From Clostridia bacterium (lineage in GTDB: Bacteria; Bacillota; Clostridia; Christensenellales; Borkfalkiaceae), in the NCBI GenBank assembly GCA_017467275.1, contig JAFTSN010000001.1:248001-312000 (forward strand): DNA of 64,000 nt, in the 5' to 3' direction. Under the pieces are notes generated by a model. The model searched no databases, had not been told where the DNA came from, and was given only the letters and a program-made list of their open reading frames with translations. The position numbers and the translations under genes are program-made. Shown one piece after another: positions 5,983 to 15,669 of this stretch; within the stretch, counting starts at the first letter, position 1; each line of letters starts with the position of its first letter.

Positions 5983-7824
5983 TTAGTCCAACCAAAGCGC
6001 CGCCGCACCGAGCGTGCCCGCTTTATTTCCAAGCTCGGCTGTGAGGATTTTGACTTTGGGACCCTTATCCCCAGCGAAAATTTCCTTGTCCAGCTGTTCT
6101 TGCAAGGGCTTTACAAGCGCCTCGCCCTGCGCGCAGACCCCGCCGCCGAGCATAACCGCTTCAGGGCGGAATACGTTGGCAATATTCGTGATACCCACGC
6201 CCAATTTCTCGATATAATTCTCCACGACTGCTTTCGCCGCGGGGCATCTGTCCGCATAATCGAACGCCGTTTTGCCCGTCACGTCGTCGAGCGTACCGAC
6301 CTCCCACATCGGGCTCTTTCTGTTTGCGTCCATCATTGCCCGACGGGTGTCGCGAATGAGTGCCGTTGCCGAAGCGTAAGCCTCGAGACACCCACGTCTG
6401 CCGCAGGTGCACTGTTCGCCGCACGCAACGATGACCGAATGTCCAAGCTCCGCGCCTGCCGAGCGGTTGCCCTCATAGAGCTTTCCGTTCAAGACAATCC
6501 CACCGCCTACGCCCGTGCCGAGCGTTAAAAGCACCGTCGTTTGATAATCCCTGCCGCAACCGAATTTGCTCTCTCCAAGCGCTGCCACGTTCGCGTCGTT
6601 TGCGATTTTCACGGGTAAGCCTGTCAACCTCTCCACTTCTTCTCCGATCATGAAATGCTCCCAGCCGAGGTTGTTTGAATACACGACCTCCCCGCGTTCG
6701 CTGTCGATCATCCCGGGCACGCCCATACCGATACCGACAATATCATCCGCGGTCATATCGGCTTCAGCAAGAAGCAAATCACAGAGTTTTTTAACGTTCA
6801 TCGCAACCCTGCCTGCTCCCTCCGCGCTTTCCGTGGGCACTTTTGCCTCCGCGATAAGGTCTCCCTTATCGGACACGATACCGCCCTTGATAAAGGTGCC
6901 GCCGAGATCGATCCCAACGTAATATTTTCTCACTTCCGTTTCAATCATTTCCATATCTCCCTCCAAAACAAATTTTCCATACCCTGCGGGCACAAAGAAA
7001 GAATCTCCCGTCTTCACGGCTTCACCGTCGAGCTTGCCCTCGCCCCTCACACAGATTAAGCAACAAAAGCTCTTTTTATCCGCAAAGCGCTCCTCGCGCC
7101 CGTTCAAATTCAGCTTTTTAACCGTGAAATATTTGCTCGCGCCTAAAACGCCGCCTATGAGAGACTTGCGCTCGTAACGCTTTAAATTTGTTACCTTGAG
7201 CGCTTTTTCAACGTGCAGTTCCCTCAGATTCCCGTTCTTGTCTCGGCGCATATAATCATAGACGCGATAGGTAAGATTACTGTTTTGCTGTATCTCGCAG
7301 ATGAGGCAGCCCTTGCCGATAGCATGAATGGTGCCTGACGGGATAAAATAGCACTCGCCCGCCTTAACCTCAAAAAAGTTCAAAAGCTCTGTGAGTCTAC
7401 CCTCCGCAATCGCGCGCTCATATTCCTCTTTCGTGACGTCGCGTGAAAAGCCGAGATAAATCCCCGCGCCCTTTTCCGCCTCCACGATATACCACATCTC
7501 CGTCTTTCCGAAAGAGTTTTCCTTTTCAAGCGCATATTCGTCGGAGGGGTGGACCTGCACGGACAAATCCTCTTTAGCGTCGATAAACTTCGCTAAAACG
7601 GGAAAGAACGGAAAGCCCTTTATATTCGTTCCCAGATCTTCAGTGCTCGCGACTTCGGAAAGCTGCTTCCCGCTCACAAGGCGGGTGGGCCCGTCCTTAT
7701 GGAAAGACAGCTCCCAGCTCTCCGCGCACGGATCTTTCTCCGTGACCTTCCCATACTTTTCCTTGAGCTTGACACCGCCCCAAATATTATCCTTACATTC
7801 GGGATATAATTTTTCTATTTTCAT
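5983..7824 (-). CDS. manA: Fused mannose-6-phosphate isomerase and ROK-family sugar kinase
   Basis: A single 613-residue frame joins two complete enzymes. Residues 1 to about 290 are a class I ManA (WGGVKL, the metal-site block VQVHPSDEYA, FIPSGTIHAIG and a C-terminal cupin half), which interconverts mannose-6-P and fructose-6-P. Residues from about 297 are a ROK kinase with the ATP loop GIDLGGTFIKGG, catalytic Asp in IANDANVAALGE and the zinc motif CTCGRRGCLEAYAS, probably a glucokinase or mannokinase. The joint has no stop codon, but Met291 (6954) is preceded by GGAGGGA, so the kinase may also be made alone. I chose the ATG at 7824 because the frame further upstream runs through a promoter. 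It has its own promoter and terminator beside the sugar locus and would process the imported hexose. Confidence 0.88.
   Translation of the reverse strand: MKIEKLYPECKDNIWGGVKLKEKYGKVTEKDPCAESWELSFHKDGPTRLVSGKQLSEVASTEDLGTNIKGFPFFPVLAKFIDAKEDLSVQVHPSDEYALEKENSFGKTEMWYIVEAEKGAGIYLGFSRDVTKEEYERAIAEGRLTELLNFFEVKAGECYFIPSGTIHAIGKGCLICEIQQNSNLTYRVYDYMRRDKNGNLRELHVEKALKVTNLKRYERKSLIGGVLGASKYFTVKKLNLNGREERFADKKSFCCLICVRGEGKLDGEAVKTGDSFFVPAGYGKFVLEGDMEMIETEVRKYYVGIDLGGTFIKGGIVSDKGDLIAEAKVPTESAEGAGRVAMNVKKLCDLLLAEADMTADDIVGIGMGVPGMIDSERGEVVYSNNLGWEHFMIGEEVERLTGLPVKIANDANVAALGESKFGCGRDYQTTVLLTLGTGVGGGIVLNGKLYEGNRSAGAELGHSVIVACGEQCTCGRRGCLEAYASATALIRDTRRAMMDANRKSPMWEVGTLDDVTGKTAFDYADRCPAAKAVVENYIEKLGVGITNIANVFRPEAVMLGGGVCAQGEALVKPLQEQLDKEIFAGDKGPKVKILTAELGNKAGTLGAAALWLD
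6952..6964 (-). promoter_or_regulatory. Internal ribosome-binding site and start codon for the ROK half
   Basis: Inside the fused frame, GGAGGGA (6958-6964) stands a few bases before the ATG at 6952-6954, exactly at the domain boundary. It would give a free 323-residue ROK kinase. It looks like the relic, or still active, start of a once separate downstream gene. Confidence 0.6.
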
Positions 7825-7855
7825 ATATGAACCCCGCAAAATTTTTATCAATGAA

Positions 7856-7884
7856 ATTATACACGATTCCGCCGCAAAAATCAA
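7856..7884 (-). promoter_or_regulatory. Promoter of manA-ROK
   Basis: On the minus strand TTGATT (7879-7884) and TATAAT (7856-7861) are 17 bp apart, placed after the terminator of the upstream operon. Confidence 0.7.
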
Positions 7885-7916
7885 GCGTTCAGCAGGAATA
7901 GAATAAAGAAATAAAA

Positions 7917-7940
7917 ACGAACCTGAAAAAACAGGTTCGT
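7917..7940 (-). terminator. Terminator of the carbohydrate operon
   Basis: ACGAACCTG and CAGGTTCGT flank a 6-base loop, followed on the minus strand by TTTTATTTC. It ends the long operon that begins near 22.9 kb. Confidence 0.9.
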
Positions 7941-7956
7941 TCAAAAGCCGTCTAGC

Positions 7957-10149
7957 TCAATAAATTTTTACGCCGAAGATCTCGAAAAATTCCGAGCCGT
8001 AGTTCTCCTTGAATACAATCCTCACTCGATCGAGTTCCCTTCCAACCGTGAACTTGTTCATTCGGTGGATATTTCCCGTCACAGAACGCCGCTCGCACAC
8101 ATCGCCGAGATACAGCTCTATATCGTAGTCCTTCACTAGCTTTTTACTCCGCTCATAGATAATATCCTCTGCAAGATCGGTGTTAAAGACAAGCTTAATC
8201 TCCTCCACGTGCTTGCGATCGAAAGAAAGCTCCAAAAAGGCGTTTGCCTTTTCAATCAGACAGACGTTCGGCGCAAAATACGGACGGTTATAGCCGCCAA
8301 GAACGTTTTCCGCCCCGTAAATTTCAGGGGCATTCTCACAGATAAACGCTATATTTTCCCTCGTCCTGGTCTGCACAAAGCGACGGGGATCGTTTTCAGT
8401 CGGCTCCCTGCGCCATGAAGTGAAGCAGGGGGCACCCGTCAGTTCTTCCTTTGCCGCACGCAGAGAAATTCCATCTGTTTTTTCAAACAGATAATACAGC
8501 TTCCCATCCTCCGTGGGATAGTCAAACGGCAACGAAATTTCCTCCTCACCGCCCGCAAGGGGGAAACGGAGGGAGTCCAAAACACGCTCGGGCTGATAGT
8601 TTTCCTTCCGTGCGCCGCCAAGCACGAGCACAGAAAGCTCCGTGGGTTGTTGGCTCCGCACAAAAATCTTCACGCGTCCCGTCTTGAAAAAACATGGAAT
8701 TGCGATAATACGGTCTTTCATTAGGGGCAGGTATGCGTTCACGGGCGGGTTGGAAAGCTTTGCCGTCTTACCCGAAGAAACTTTAACGCCGTTTAACGCG
8801 TAGTTTTCCGCAACGCCCATCAGCGTTTGATCGTCCTTTAAAAGCTCTGCTTTAAGCTCCTCGATATACGCGAGCAGCCCCGCAGGCAAAACGCCGTGCT
8901 TTAAGCAGAGTGCCGCCGCCGTTCCCGCCGCCTGACCACTTGCCGCACAGGTGCTCATAACGCGCGTGGAGCCGTTAGCGACCCGCGTGCAACTTGTGAG
9001 ACGTCCGACGATAAACAGGTTTTTTACGTTTCGAGAATACAGAGATCGGTAGGGCAAATTATACATGCCGTCGACGAAATGCCAATTTGTTGCGACGTCG
9101 CTATCATAGATCCCATTATCGGCATGCACGTCCATGGGCCAACCGCCGACGTAAGCTGCGTCAAAAAACGCCGTCTTATTTGCAATGTCGTTCTGCGTAA
9201 CAACGACGTCGCCGTAGAATCGCCGACTCTCGCGCTTGCCCGCAATCGGACAGACCTTTACAAGCTTCCAAGTTTCCGCGCCCTCAAATTTGCCGCTGTT
9301 TTTGATATAATCCCAAAGCCCGTAAACGATTTTACGAAGCTCAAGCGTGATTGCCTCGTCGTCCTTGATCGTATCGAGGTGTCCCCCGAACTCCACCCAC
9401 CAAAAGCCGTGAAAAAGCCCGTCCTTGCCTTTATAGAAGGTTCTATGCTTTCCCCCCAACCCCTCAAAAAAGGGCAGCTTTGTGACGTCGTAGGCAAAAT
9501 CGGGGCGTTTATACGGCTGCGGCTTACCTGTGTCGACGGAATGGAACATGACCGTACTCCCGCTCGTGACCGTCGATTTTTCCTTTGCGCCCAAGCTCTC
9601 GCCGTATTCCTCTCGGCTCTCACTTCCGCGCATAAAATCCGCGCCCGCCAGCGCACCGATGAGCCCGTCTCCGCTCGCCTCCGCAAAAAGAGGCGCGAAA
9701 AACTCATAGACCCGTTCGGAATTGAGCTGCATGCAACGGACGCTAGCGATCCGTTCTCCCTCCTTTTCCACCGCAAATGCGTGCGTGTTGAGATAGAGGT
9801 CGATATTCTTCTCCCGATAGATAAGTTCAAAGAGCGCGCTATCCAAGCCCGCACCCTTACAGTCCTCATAGCCCTCGTAGTCGAAAATCAGTTGCTTAAG
9901 CTCCTCCACCACGCCCGTCTCACGGGCATAGACAGTGGGCGAATACAGCGCGTTATAGCATGCGCCGTTGATATTGATTCCAATTTCCGAGCTCGCATTT
10001 CCACCGAGGACGGGACGGTTTGTAATCAAAGCCGTTTTCACGCCTCGACGCGCCGCGGCGATCGCCGTTGAAATTCCTGAAACCCCGCCGCCAATCACGA
10101 CAAATTCGTAGTTTTTTTGTTCAATTTCTATTTCACGAAAATCTTTCAT
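7957..10149 (-). CDS. FAD-dependent oxidoreductase (FAD_oxidored family)
   Basis: This 730-residue protein starts with a Rossmann FAD-binding site (VVIGGGVSGISTAIAAARRG, residues 17-36). The block GRLTSCTRVANGSTRVMSTC, followed by ASGQAAGTAAALC, is typical of the FAD_oxidored family (pfam12831-like). The C-terminal ~250 residues are beta-rich and may form an accessory domain. There is no signal peptide, so it is cytoplasmic. Members are frequent in polysaccharide-utilisation loci of gut bacteria, where they probably oxidise an unusual sugar or uronate; the substrate here is unknown. It is the last gene of the carbohydrate operon and is followed by a strong terminator. Confidence 0.85.
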   Translation of the reverse strand: MKDFREIEIEQKNYEFVVIGGGVSGISTAIAAARRGVKTALITNRPVLGGNASSEIGININGACYNALYSPTVYARETGVVEELKQLIFDYEGYEDCKGAGLDSALFELIYREKNIDLYLNTHAFAVEKEGERIASVRCMQLNSERVYEFFAPLFAEASGDGLIGALAGADFMRGSESREEYGESLGAKEKSTVTSGSTVMFHSVDTGKPQPYKRPDFAYDVTKLPFFEGLGGKHRTFYKGKDGLFHGFWWVEFGGHLDTIKDDEAITLELRKIVYGLWDYIKNSGKFEGAETWKLVKVCPIAGKRESRRFYGDVVVTQNDIANKTAFFDAAYVGGWPMDVHADNGIYDSDVATNWHFVDGMYNLPYRSLYSRNVKNLFIVGRLTSCTRVANGSTRVMSTCAASGQAAGTAAALCLKHGVLPAGLLAYIEELKAELLKDDQTLMGVAENYALNGVKVSSGKTAKLSNPPVNAYLPLMKDRIIAIPCFFKTGRVKIFVRSQQPTELSVLVLGGARKENYQPERVLDSLRFPLAGGEEEISLPFDYPTEDGKLYYLFEKTDGISLRAAKEELTGAPCFTSWRREPTENDPRRFVQTRTRENIAFICENAPEIYGAENVLGGYNRPYFAPNVCLIEKANAFLELSFDRKHVEEIKLVFNTDLAEDIIYERSKKLVKDYDIELYLGDVCERRSVTGNIHRMNKFTVGRELDRVRIVFKENYGSEFFEIFGVKIY

Positions 10150-10217
10150 GCCGTTTTACCTTTTTATCCTACAAGGCGGGCAAGCATAAAGCCTGCCCGT
10201 CCGATAGCGTCTTTCGA

Positions 10218-11489
10218 TTATTTCGCTAAAAGCGTTTGAATGAGCGTGAGATCCCCCTTGCCGCCCGCGGCGCGCTGGAATGCATACGCTTTTTCCTTGG
10301 GGGCACCGGGCGTGTTGCGGACGTTCCCGTCCAACGCATAATCCACGCGATTGACGTCGGGGTCGTAGAAGAGCCCGAAGCGGCTGACCGTGCCCGTCCA
10401 ACCGATGGAGGCAACGTTTAAAAGCTTAAAGTAGTTGATTGCTTCAACGTAGGGCATCTCCTCCTCTACCGTCTCGAACATCTCCTCAATAAATTGAGCG
10501 CATTTTTCCTCACTGAAAGTCGCGTCCGAGAAGCCTATCTCCGTGAAAAACACTTTTTTGTGTTTCTTCTCGTTATCGAGAATCACTTGATAAATTTCGT
10601 TGTTGAAGCGCACGAAATTTTCACGGTTGAAATCCGAGCCGCCAATATAGGGATGCCAGCAAGCCGCCTTGAAGTAATCGTCGGGCTCCAAAGAAGCTTC
10701 GCTCATATCCTCTTTGCCGTAAAAATACCCATATTCGCCACTATAAATATTATTATAGACTTTCTGCAAAAAGCTCCTGTTTGTTCCCGCGCCGAGCCCG
10801 CTCGGTTCAGTCAGGCCGCCCATGAGCGTGAGTGCGTTCGGATTGGCTTCAAGAATTCCGCGTGAGCCATAATAGAGCATATCCGTGGCAATCTCCGCCA
10901 TTTCCTCCTGCGAATAGATCTTTTCTCCGCCGATCGAGCACATGAAATCGGCGTTATTCATCTCGTTATCGATCTCGAAAACGGAAATATCCGAAAATTC
11001 GGTCGCCGCCGTTTTCCAAGACTGATAATAATTGTCTAACCATTCAACGTAGTAGCTGCCCTCGGAGATATCGCGCGCGGGCTTTCCCGAACGGTAAGAG
11101 CCGTTATGAAAGCTCGTGTGGCTCATACCGATCACTTGCATACCATATTTTTTCAGCTCTGAAACGAGCCCGTGAATGGTTTCCGCTTTTTCTTCATTGA
11201 CCTCGGTCGGAGACAAAAGCACGCTGTCGAGATGCATCCAGATACGCACGGAGGTCACGCCGAGGTTTGCCATCAGCTTGACTTCTTTTTCCATATCGAA
11301 ATTTGCATTACTCGAATACATTCTTTCGTCGAGGCTATAACACATGCCGTAAAGATAGGTTTGGTTAGCAATTCCGTGCGCCGTATCAAGCGGCATTTTT
11401 TGGTTGTTTTGATTTTCCTCCCCTTCGCAACCGACAAGCGCGAACGCCGTGAACGCAGACAACAGGAGCGCCATTATTTTCTTTTTCAT
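10218..11489 (-). CDS. Glycoside hydrolase-like lipoprotein (clan GH-A fold)
   Basis: This 423-residue protein has a lipoprotein signal peptide (FALVG-C21). The barrel order fits a clan GH-A retaining glycosidase. The block VTSVRIWMHLD (78-88) corresponds to an early strand, FEIDNEMN has the putative acid/base Glu176 after Asn175, and VFFTEIGFSD gives the putative nucleophile Glu317. A (beta/alpha)8 barrel of GH5 or a related family is likely, but I cannot name the family or substrate. It sits between the SGNH esterase and the FAD oxidoreductase in the sugar operon, so it probably trims the imported glycan at the cell surface. Confidence 0.78.
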   Translation of the reverse strand: MKKKIMALLLSAFTAFALVGCEGEENQNNQKMPLDTAHGIANQTYLYGMCYSLDERMYSSNANFDMEKEVKLMANLGVTSVRIWMHLDSVLLSPTEVNEEKAETIHGLVSELKKYGMQVIGMSHTSFHNGSYRSGKPARDISEGSYYVEWLDNYYQSWKTAATEFSDISVFEIDNEMNNADFMCSIGGEKIYSQEEMAEIATDMLYYGSRGILEANPNALTLMGGLTEPSGLGAGTNRSFLQKVYNNIYSGEYGYFYGKEDMSEASLEPDDYFKAACWHPYIGGSDFNRENFVRFNNEIYQVILDNEKKHKKVFFTEIGFSDATFSEEKCAQFIEEMFETVEEEMPYVEAINYFKLLNVASIGWTGTVSRFGLFYDPDVNRVDYALDGNVRNTPGAPKEKAYAFQRAAGGKGDLTLIQTLLAK

Positions 11490-11516
11490 TTTTTCTCCTT
11501 GAAAAATTAATCAGTT

Positions 11517-13067
11517 TTATTTGAAACGGAACAAAAACTGTCCGAGCGGTAGTCCGTATTCGTTAAAAGCACTGACAAATCCACCAACAGCCTGTTCGGA
11601 TTCGGGCGCCTCTTTTTCATAATCGGACTTATAGCCGTAACGGATATAGCGAAACTCCTCGCTTGCCGTCACAACCAATTTTCCGTCGCGTATAGACGCC
11701 TCTGCCGCCGAACGCCAAGAGACACCGTCCGACGAAAACTCAAAGCCATTCGCGCCGTTTTTTAACGTCAAACCACCGCCACCCGAGACGTCAATCATTG
11801 CTTCGAGTCCATTTTTTTCGGCAGCGACGGCAAATGTCTGTCTACTCTCATTTCCGTAGAAAAATTCGTCGAGCGTAATCCCTGCAGCGCGAGAAGCAAT
11901 CAGATCTTTTTTACGAGGATGAATATCCTCGCTGTCACCCAAATCGATATTTTCGGTGTAAACCGCATAATCGAATTGCGCCACGGCGGCACGTTGCGCG
12001 ACTCGGATCGCCGCCCAACGTTCCTGCAATTCAGCGTTATAACGAGGCAATCCCACAACTGTAACGGTCAATTTCTCGTCATCGAAAAAGTCCCGATAAG
12101 CGTTTATAAGCTCTTTCAACTCCCCTGCGTAGAGATTGGCTTTGTAACCATTGGATTCGCCTTGGTACCAAACCATCCCTCGAAAAGTCATATCACGAAG
12201 GGGACTAATCATTCCGTTAAAGCCCAAAGAAGGGGAAAACACGGACTTTTCATAATTCACATAGACAGCCGATCTTTTTTCCAAAGCTTTAAAGCTTTCC
12301 CGCGGCAACCAATAACAAAGAAGAGTACTTCCCACCGAAGCATTGACGACGCCTATTGGAATTTCAAGCTCCTTTTGCATAGAAATTGCATATAATAAAC
12401 CGAATAACGAGAACGTCGATATATTCCCCTTTGTTGCCAGCATCCACTTCGCATTCGCTGTGAGAGACGCATAGCTTTTCTCTGCTTTAGGCATATTAAA
12501 AAGTCGGATATCTTTATAATCGGCTGTTTCAATAAGTTCCGTATAATAGCTTGACGAATAACCGACCTGCCATGCCATATTCGATTGCCCAGCACAAAGA
12601 AAGAGTTCTCCGATTGCGACGTTTTTCACCGTCCTTTTCGCGTCTTCAGTAATAATTTCCAGCGTGAGCCCTTTCATTGCTTCCATGGGCGGAAGATAGA
12701 CGCAAAAATCCCCCTCGTTGAGTTCACCGTAGTAGACTGTTTCATTTATTCGAACCGCCACGTGAGAAGCTGTGTAACTTTTTCCCTTGATCACGTTTAC
12801 CTTACGCCTTTGTAAAAGCATATCGTCTGCAACATAAAACGCAGGATAAATTTCTCCGTAGTCCGTTTCTATCTCCGAAAACACAAAGGTGGGTTCTGTC
12901 CGAACTTTTGCAATGTCTTTTTCATCAACCGTTTCAGCAACCGCTTCCTGTTTTTCAGGCGTTTTCTCCCCTTCCCCCGTGGAGGAATTCGGTTTTGTTT
13001 TACAAGCCGAAAGAAAGGGAATACAGGCAACGATTAACAAAACGAAAAATACTCCTATTTTTTTCAT
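11517..13067 (-). CDS. Sialate O-acetylesterase-like SGNH esterase, lipoprotein
   Basis: This 516-residue protein has a lipoprotein signal (FLSA-C). It carries the SASA/SGNH hydrolase signatures: the nucleophile serine in LFLCAGQSNMAW, the block MVWYQGESNGY, and the Asp-x-His pair in DSEDIHPRKKDL near residue 390. Such enzymes remove O-acetyl groups from sialic acid or plant polysaccharides (xylan, mannan, pectin). No sialic acid catabolic genes are in the window, so a plant or mucin glycan acetyl group is equally plausible. It lies 16 bases after the solute-binding protein gene in the operon. Confidence 0.83.
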   Translation of the reverse strand: MKKIGVFFVLLIVACIPFLSACKTKPNSSTGEGEKTPEKQEAVAETVDEKDIAKVRTEPTFVFSEIETDYGEIYPAFYVADDMLLQRRKVNVIKGKSYTASHVAVRINETVYYGELNEGDFCVYLPPMEAMKGLTLEIITEDAKRTVKNVAIGELFLCAGQSNMAWQVGYSSSYYTELIETADYKDIRLFNMPKAEKSYASLTANAKWMLATKGNISTFSLFGLLYAISMQKELEIPIGVVNASVGSTLLCYWLPRESFKALEKRSAVYVNYEKSVFSPSLGFNGMISPLRDMTFRGMVWYQGESNGYKANLYAGELKELINAYRDFFDDEKLTVTVVGLPRYNAELQERWAAIRVAQRAAVAQFDYAVYTENIDLGDSEDIHPRKKDLIASRAAGITLDEFFYGNESRQTFAVAAEKNGLEAMIDVSGGGGLTLKNGANGFEFSSDGVSWRSAAEASIRDGKLVVTASEEFRYIRYGYKSDYEKEAPESEQAVGGFVSAFNEYGLPLGQFLFRFK

Positions 13068-13083
13068 TTAATGGAACGTCTCC

Positions 13084-14751
13084 TCAATTCTCGATTACGC
13101 CGAGCTCTTTCAAGGTGTTTTTCACAGAACTCTCCATCGCCGTCCACTTAAGCCCCTTTAAAGACGAAATCATGGAATCCCAATCGCCTGCAAGATTTTT
13201 CTTGCCGATGATCGCGTTATTAATAAAGGCTTTAGATTCGTCTTGCACGCCGTTCATAACCGAAATCACGCTCGTGGAATAAGCCGTTATATTGCGGAGC
13301 TTGCTCGTTTTGAGCTCCATCAAATCCATCGCTCTTTGCACCATGGCTTCATTCTCTGCATCCAGCAGCTTCGCCGTGATTTTAAGCTCGATCTCGCCCG
13401 TGGAATCAAAGTTTTCCCAATCGACGGGATAACCGAAAATCGTGCCGAGCACGTATCTGCCGACGGGCGCGTTCACGCCGTCCACGGTAAACTCTTCCCA
13501 CTTGCCGCCGCCGTCCGAAAGACGCTCTTGAGTGTTGGGCAAAATCTCTCCGTTCTCGCCGATCGTGTAGTGAACGTTTTCAATTCCGTAGGTACGAAGC
13601 ATCGCACCCTCCGTGGAAAGCATATAATCAAGCAGCGTCAGCGCCGCTTTTATATTCTTACACTTTTTGGTGATGCAATAACCGCCCCACCAGCCGCCCC
13701 AATCGGAGAAGCCGCCCGAGCCGTTCTCACCAAGCGTTTCTGTGCCTTTAAAAAGAGGTCCGATCCCGACCTTTTCCGCAAGGCCGAGCGCACGAAGCTT
13801 ACTCATAATAAAGGAGACGTGCGATTCAGCGTTGGTGATGAGCATACCCGTCTTTCCCGAATAGAACAGATCGCGGTCGCCGTTTGCCGTGACGGAAGAG
13901 AAGGTGGGATAAATCACGCCCTCCTTATATAAGCCGTTTGCCCAGCCGAGGAAATTTTTAAACTCGGGCGAGGTATACATATATTCGAGATTCCCCGCCT
14001 TGTCCAAATCCCAATCGGTGGAAACGCCAAACGCATGATAGAACGCGTTCCAGCAGTGCTCGCCTTTCCCAGGGCAGAAGCCGTAGGTGTCGGCTTTGCC
14101 GTTTCCGTCAGGGTCCGCGGTTGCAAACAGGCGCATGACATCCGTCACCTCGTCGAGCGTCTTGGGATAACGCGCCGTTTTCATGCCGTTCTCCTCGGTG
14201 TAATAACCGACGTTTATCAGCCAATCAGTGCGGTAATAAATCCCCCAGCTGTTATTCGAGCTGATGTTGGGAAGAATATAATGCCCGTCATTATGCTTGA
14301 TATTTTTATACTGCCTAGAGGAAAACACCCTTTCCAGATACGGGAAGGTTCCCGCAGGATAATCGGCGAGAAGCTCGTCGTAATCATATAATAGCCCCGA
14401 ATCGTCCGCAGTCCAACGCTCGGAGAACGTGGAAAGCCCCATCTCCTCCGACGAGGGCACCACGAACACCACATCGGGCATATTGTTTATCGTATTCATG
14501 AGCGGATTGAGCTTGGTGTAGTAGCTCGAGCTGTGCGCCGTGCCGTTGAATTTAAGCTCGGCGCCAATCTTTTCTTCAATCTGTTTCCAGATTCTGTCCT
14601 TGGAAACGCCGTCAAAATTATTGCCGTTGTTTACGAACAGCACGAGCGCGTCCGAACCGCCTCTATTCCCGCAAGAAGCGAACGAAACGCCCGCCGAAAA
14701 CGTGAACGCCGCCGCGGCGAAAACAGCCGCGCCTTTTAAGAATTTTTTCAT
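13084..14751 (-). CDS. Carbohydrate ABC transporter solute-binding lipoprotein (LipO/Lpl type)
   Basis: This 555-residue family 1 solute-binding protein has a signal peptide ending at VSFAS-C, so it is tethered outside the membrane. Its length and the blocks KFNGTAHSSSYYTKLNPLMN, DTYGFCPGK and GGWWGGYCITKKCKN match the large binding proteins that pair with LplB/YtcP-type permeases and handle oligosaccharides. The ribosome site GGGAGGA is good. Two permease genes immediately precede it. No ATPase gene is in the operon, as is usual where a shared MsmX-like ATPase, encoded elsewhere, serves several importers. Confidence 0.9.
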   Translation of the reverse strand: MKKFLKGAAVFAAAAFTFSAGVSFASCGNRGGSDALVLFVNNGNNFDGVSKDRIWKQIEEKIGAELKFNGTAHSSSYYTKLNPLMNTINNMPDVVFVVPSSEEMGLSTFSERWTADDSGLLYDYDELLADYPAGTFPYLERVFSSRQYKNIKHNDGHYILPNISSNNSWGIYYRTDWLINVGYYTEENGMKTARYPKTLDEVTDVMRLFATADPDGNGKADTYGFCPGKGEHCWNAFYHAFGVSTDWDLDKAGNLEYMYTSPEFKNFLGWANGLYKEGVIYPTFSSVTANGDRDLFYSGKTGMLITNAESHVSFIMSKLRALGLAEKVGIGPLFKGTETLGENGSGGFSDWGGWWGGYCITKKCKNIKAALTLLDYMLSTEGAMLRTYGIENVHYTIGENGEILPNTQERLSDGGGKWEEFTVDGVNAPVGRYVLGTIFGYPVDWENFDSTGEIELKITAKLLDAENEAMVQRAMDLMELKTSKLRNITAYSTSVISVMNGVQDESKAFINNAIIGKKNLAGDWDSMISSLKGLKWTAMESSVKNTLKELGVIEN

Positions 14752-14763
14752 AATATCCTCCCG

Positions 14764-15669
14764 TCAACCCTTGACCGAGCCGACCAACATACCTTTTACG
14801 AAATATTTTTGCACAAATGGATAGATGAGCACGATCGGAAGCGTTCCGACAACCACCGTCGCCATTTTAACGTTATCCGCCATTGCCATCAGCGTTTTAT
14901 CGGGATTCTGCCCGCTTGGATCGGTGGAGCTCGCCGCAATCAGCATGTCCCGCAAGACGTTTTGAATCATATACAGATTGGGATTGCTGATATAGAGCAC
15001 GCCCGACATCCAGTTATTCCACTTTCCGACGCCCGCCCAAAGCCCGATCGTTGCAGCAATCGGCAGACTTAAAGGAATATAAATTTTAAGAAGAATGATA
15101 AGATCGTTTGCCCCCTCAAGCTTTGCCGATTCCTCAAGACTCACGGGAATCCCTTGCAAGAAGTTTTTGACAACGATAATATTAAACCCCGTCAATATCC
15201 CCGGTACGATATACACCAAGAGGTTATCTTGCCAATTCAAAACCTGCGTAATCAAAATATACGAGGGAATCATACCGCCCGAAAAAAGCATTGTGAAAAA
15301 GATAAAAAACAGAAAGAATTTTCTCCCTTTTAAATGCGTTTTCGAGAGCGGATACGCCGTGACGAACGTGAAGAATAAATGAAGCAGAGTGTGCAGCGCC
15401 ACCACAAAGATCGTGATTCCGAACGCGGTGATAATCTTCGAGGAGGAAAGCACGAACTTATACGCCGAGAAGTTATACACCTCTTTCGCCACGCCGCCCA
15501 CAAGACGAATATTGATAAGCGACTCTTTCACCACGTAGAAAAAGGGGTAGAGCATAACGATCGCAAAGAGAAGAAAGAGCGTATAGTTGATTGCATGGAA
15601 AACTCGGTCGCCCGCCGTTTTACCGAATACGCCGTCGAAAAATCTTTTAAAAGCGTTTTTCTTTACCAT
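14764..15669 (-). CDS. Carbohydrate ABC transporter permease (YtcP/LplC type)
   Basis: This 301-residue inner-membrane protein has about six hydrophobic segments. The EAA-type coupling loop is the stretch ESAKLEGANDLIILLKIYIPLSLP near residue 190, which docks the ATPase. The C-terminus (IVLIYPFVQKYFVKGMLVGSVKG) is the family ending. It overlaps the upstream permease gene by 7 bases (ATGGTAA), implying translational coupling. With that permease and the binding protein it forms an oligosaccharide importer. Confidence 0.92.
   Translation of the reverse strand: MVKKNAFKRFFDGVFGKTAGDRVFHAINYTLFLLFAIVMLYPFFYVVKESLINIRLVGGVAKEVYNFSAYKFVLSSSKIITAFGITIFVVALHTLLHLFFTFVTAYPLSKTHLKGRKFFLFFIFFTMLFSGGMIPSYILITQVLNWQDNLLVYIVPGILTGFNIIVVKNFLQGIPVSLEESAKLEGANDLIILLKIYIPLSLPIAATIGLWAGVGKWNNWMSGVLYISNPNLYMIQNVLRDMLIAASSTDPSGQNPDKTLMAMADNVKMATVVVGTLPIVLIYPFVQKYFVKGMLVGSVKG

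Noticed and set aside
5983..7944. Start of the ManA-ROK gene at 7944
   Set aside because: The first 40 codons of that frame run across the TTGATT/TATAAT promoter and the preceding terminator and have no homology to ManA; the ATG at 7824 matches the family start.
9079..10071. 330-codon plus-strand frame
   Set aside because: It is antisense to the FAD oxidoreductase, whose motifs are clear; the antisense protein has no family features. Other long antisense frames (for example 5746-6528, 27932-29260, 54516-55469) were dropped for the same reason.
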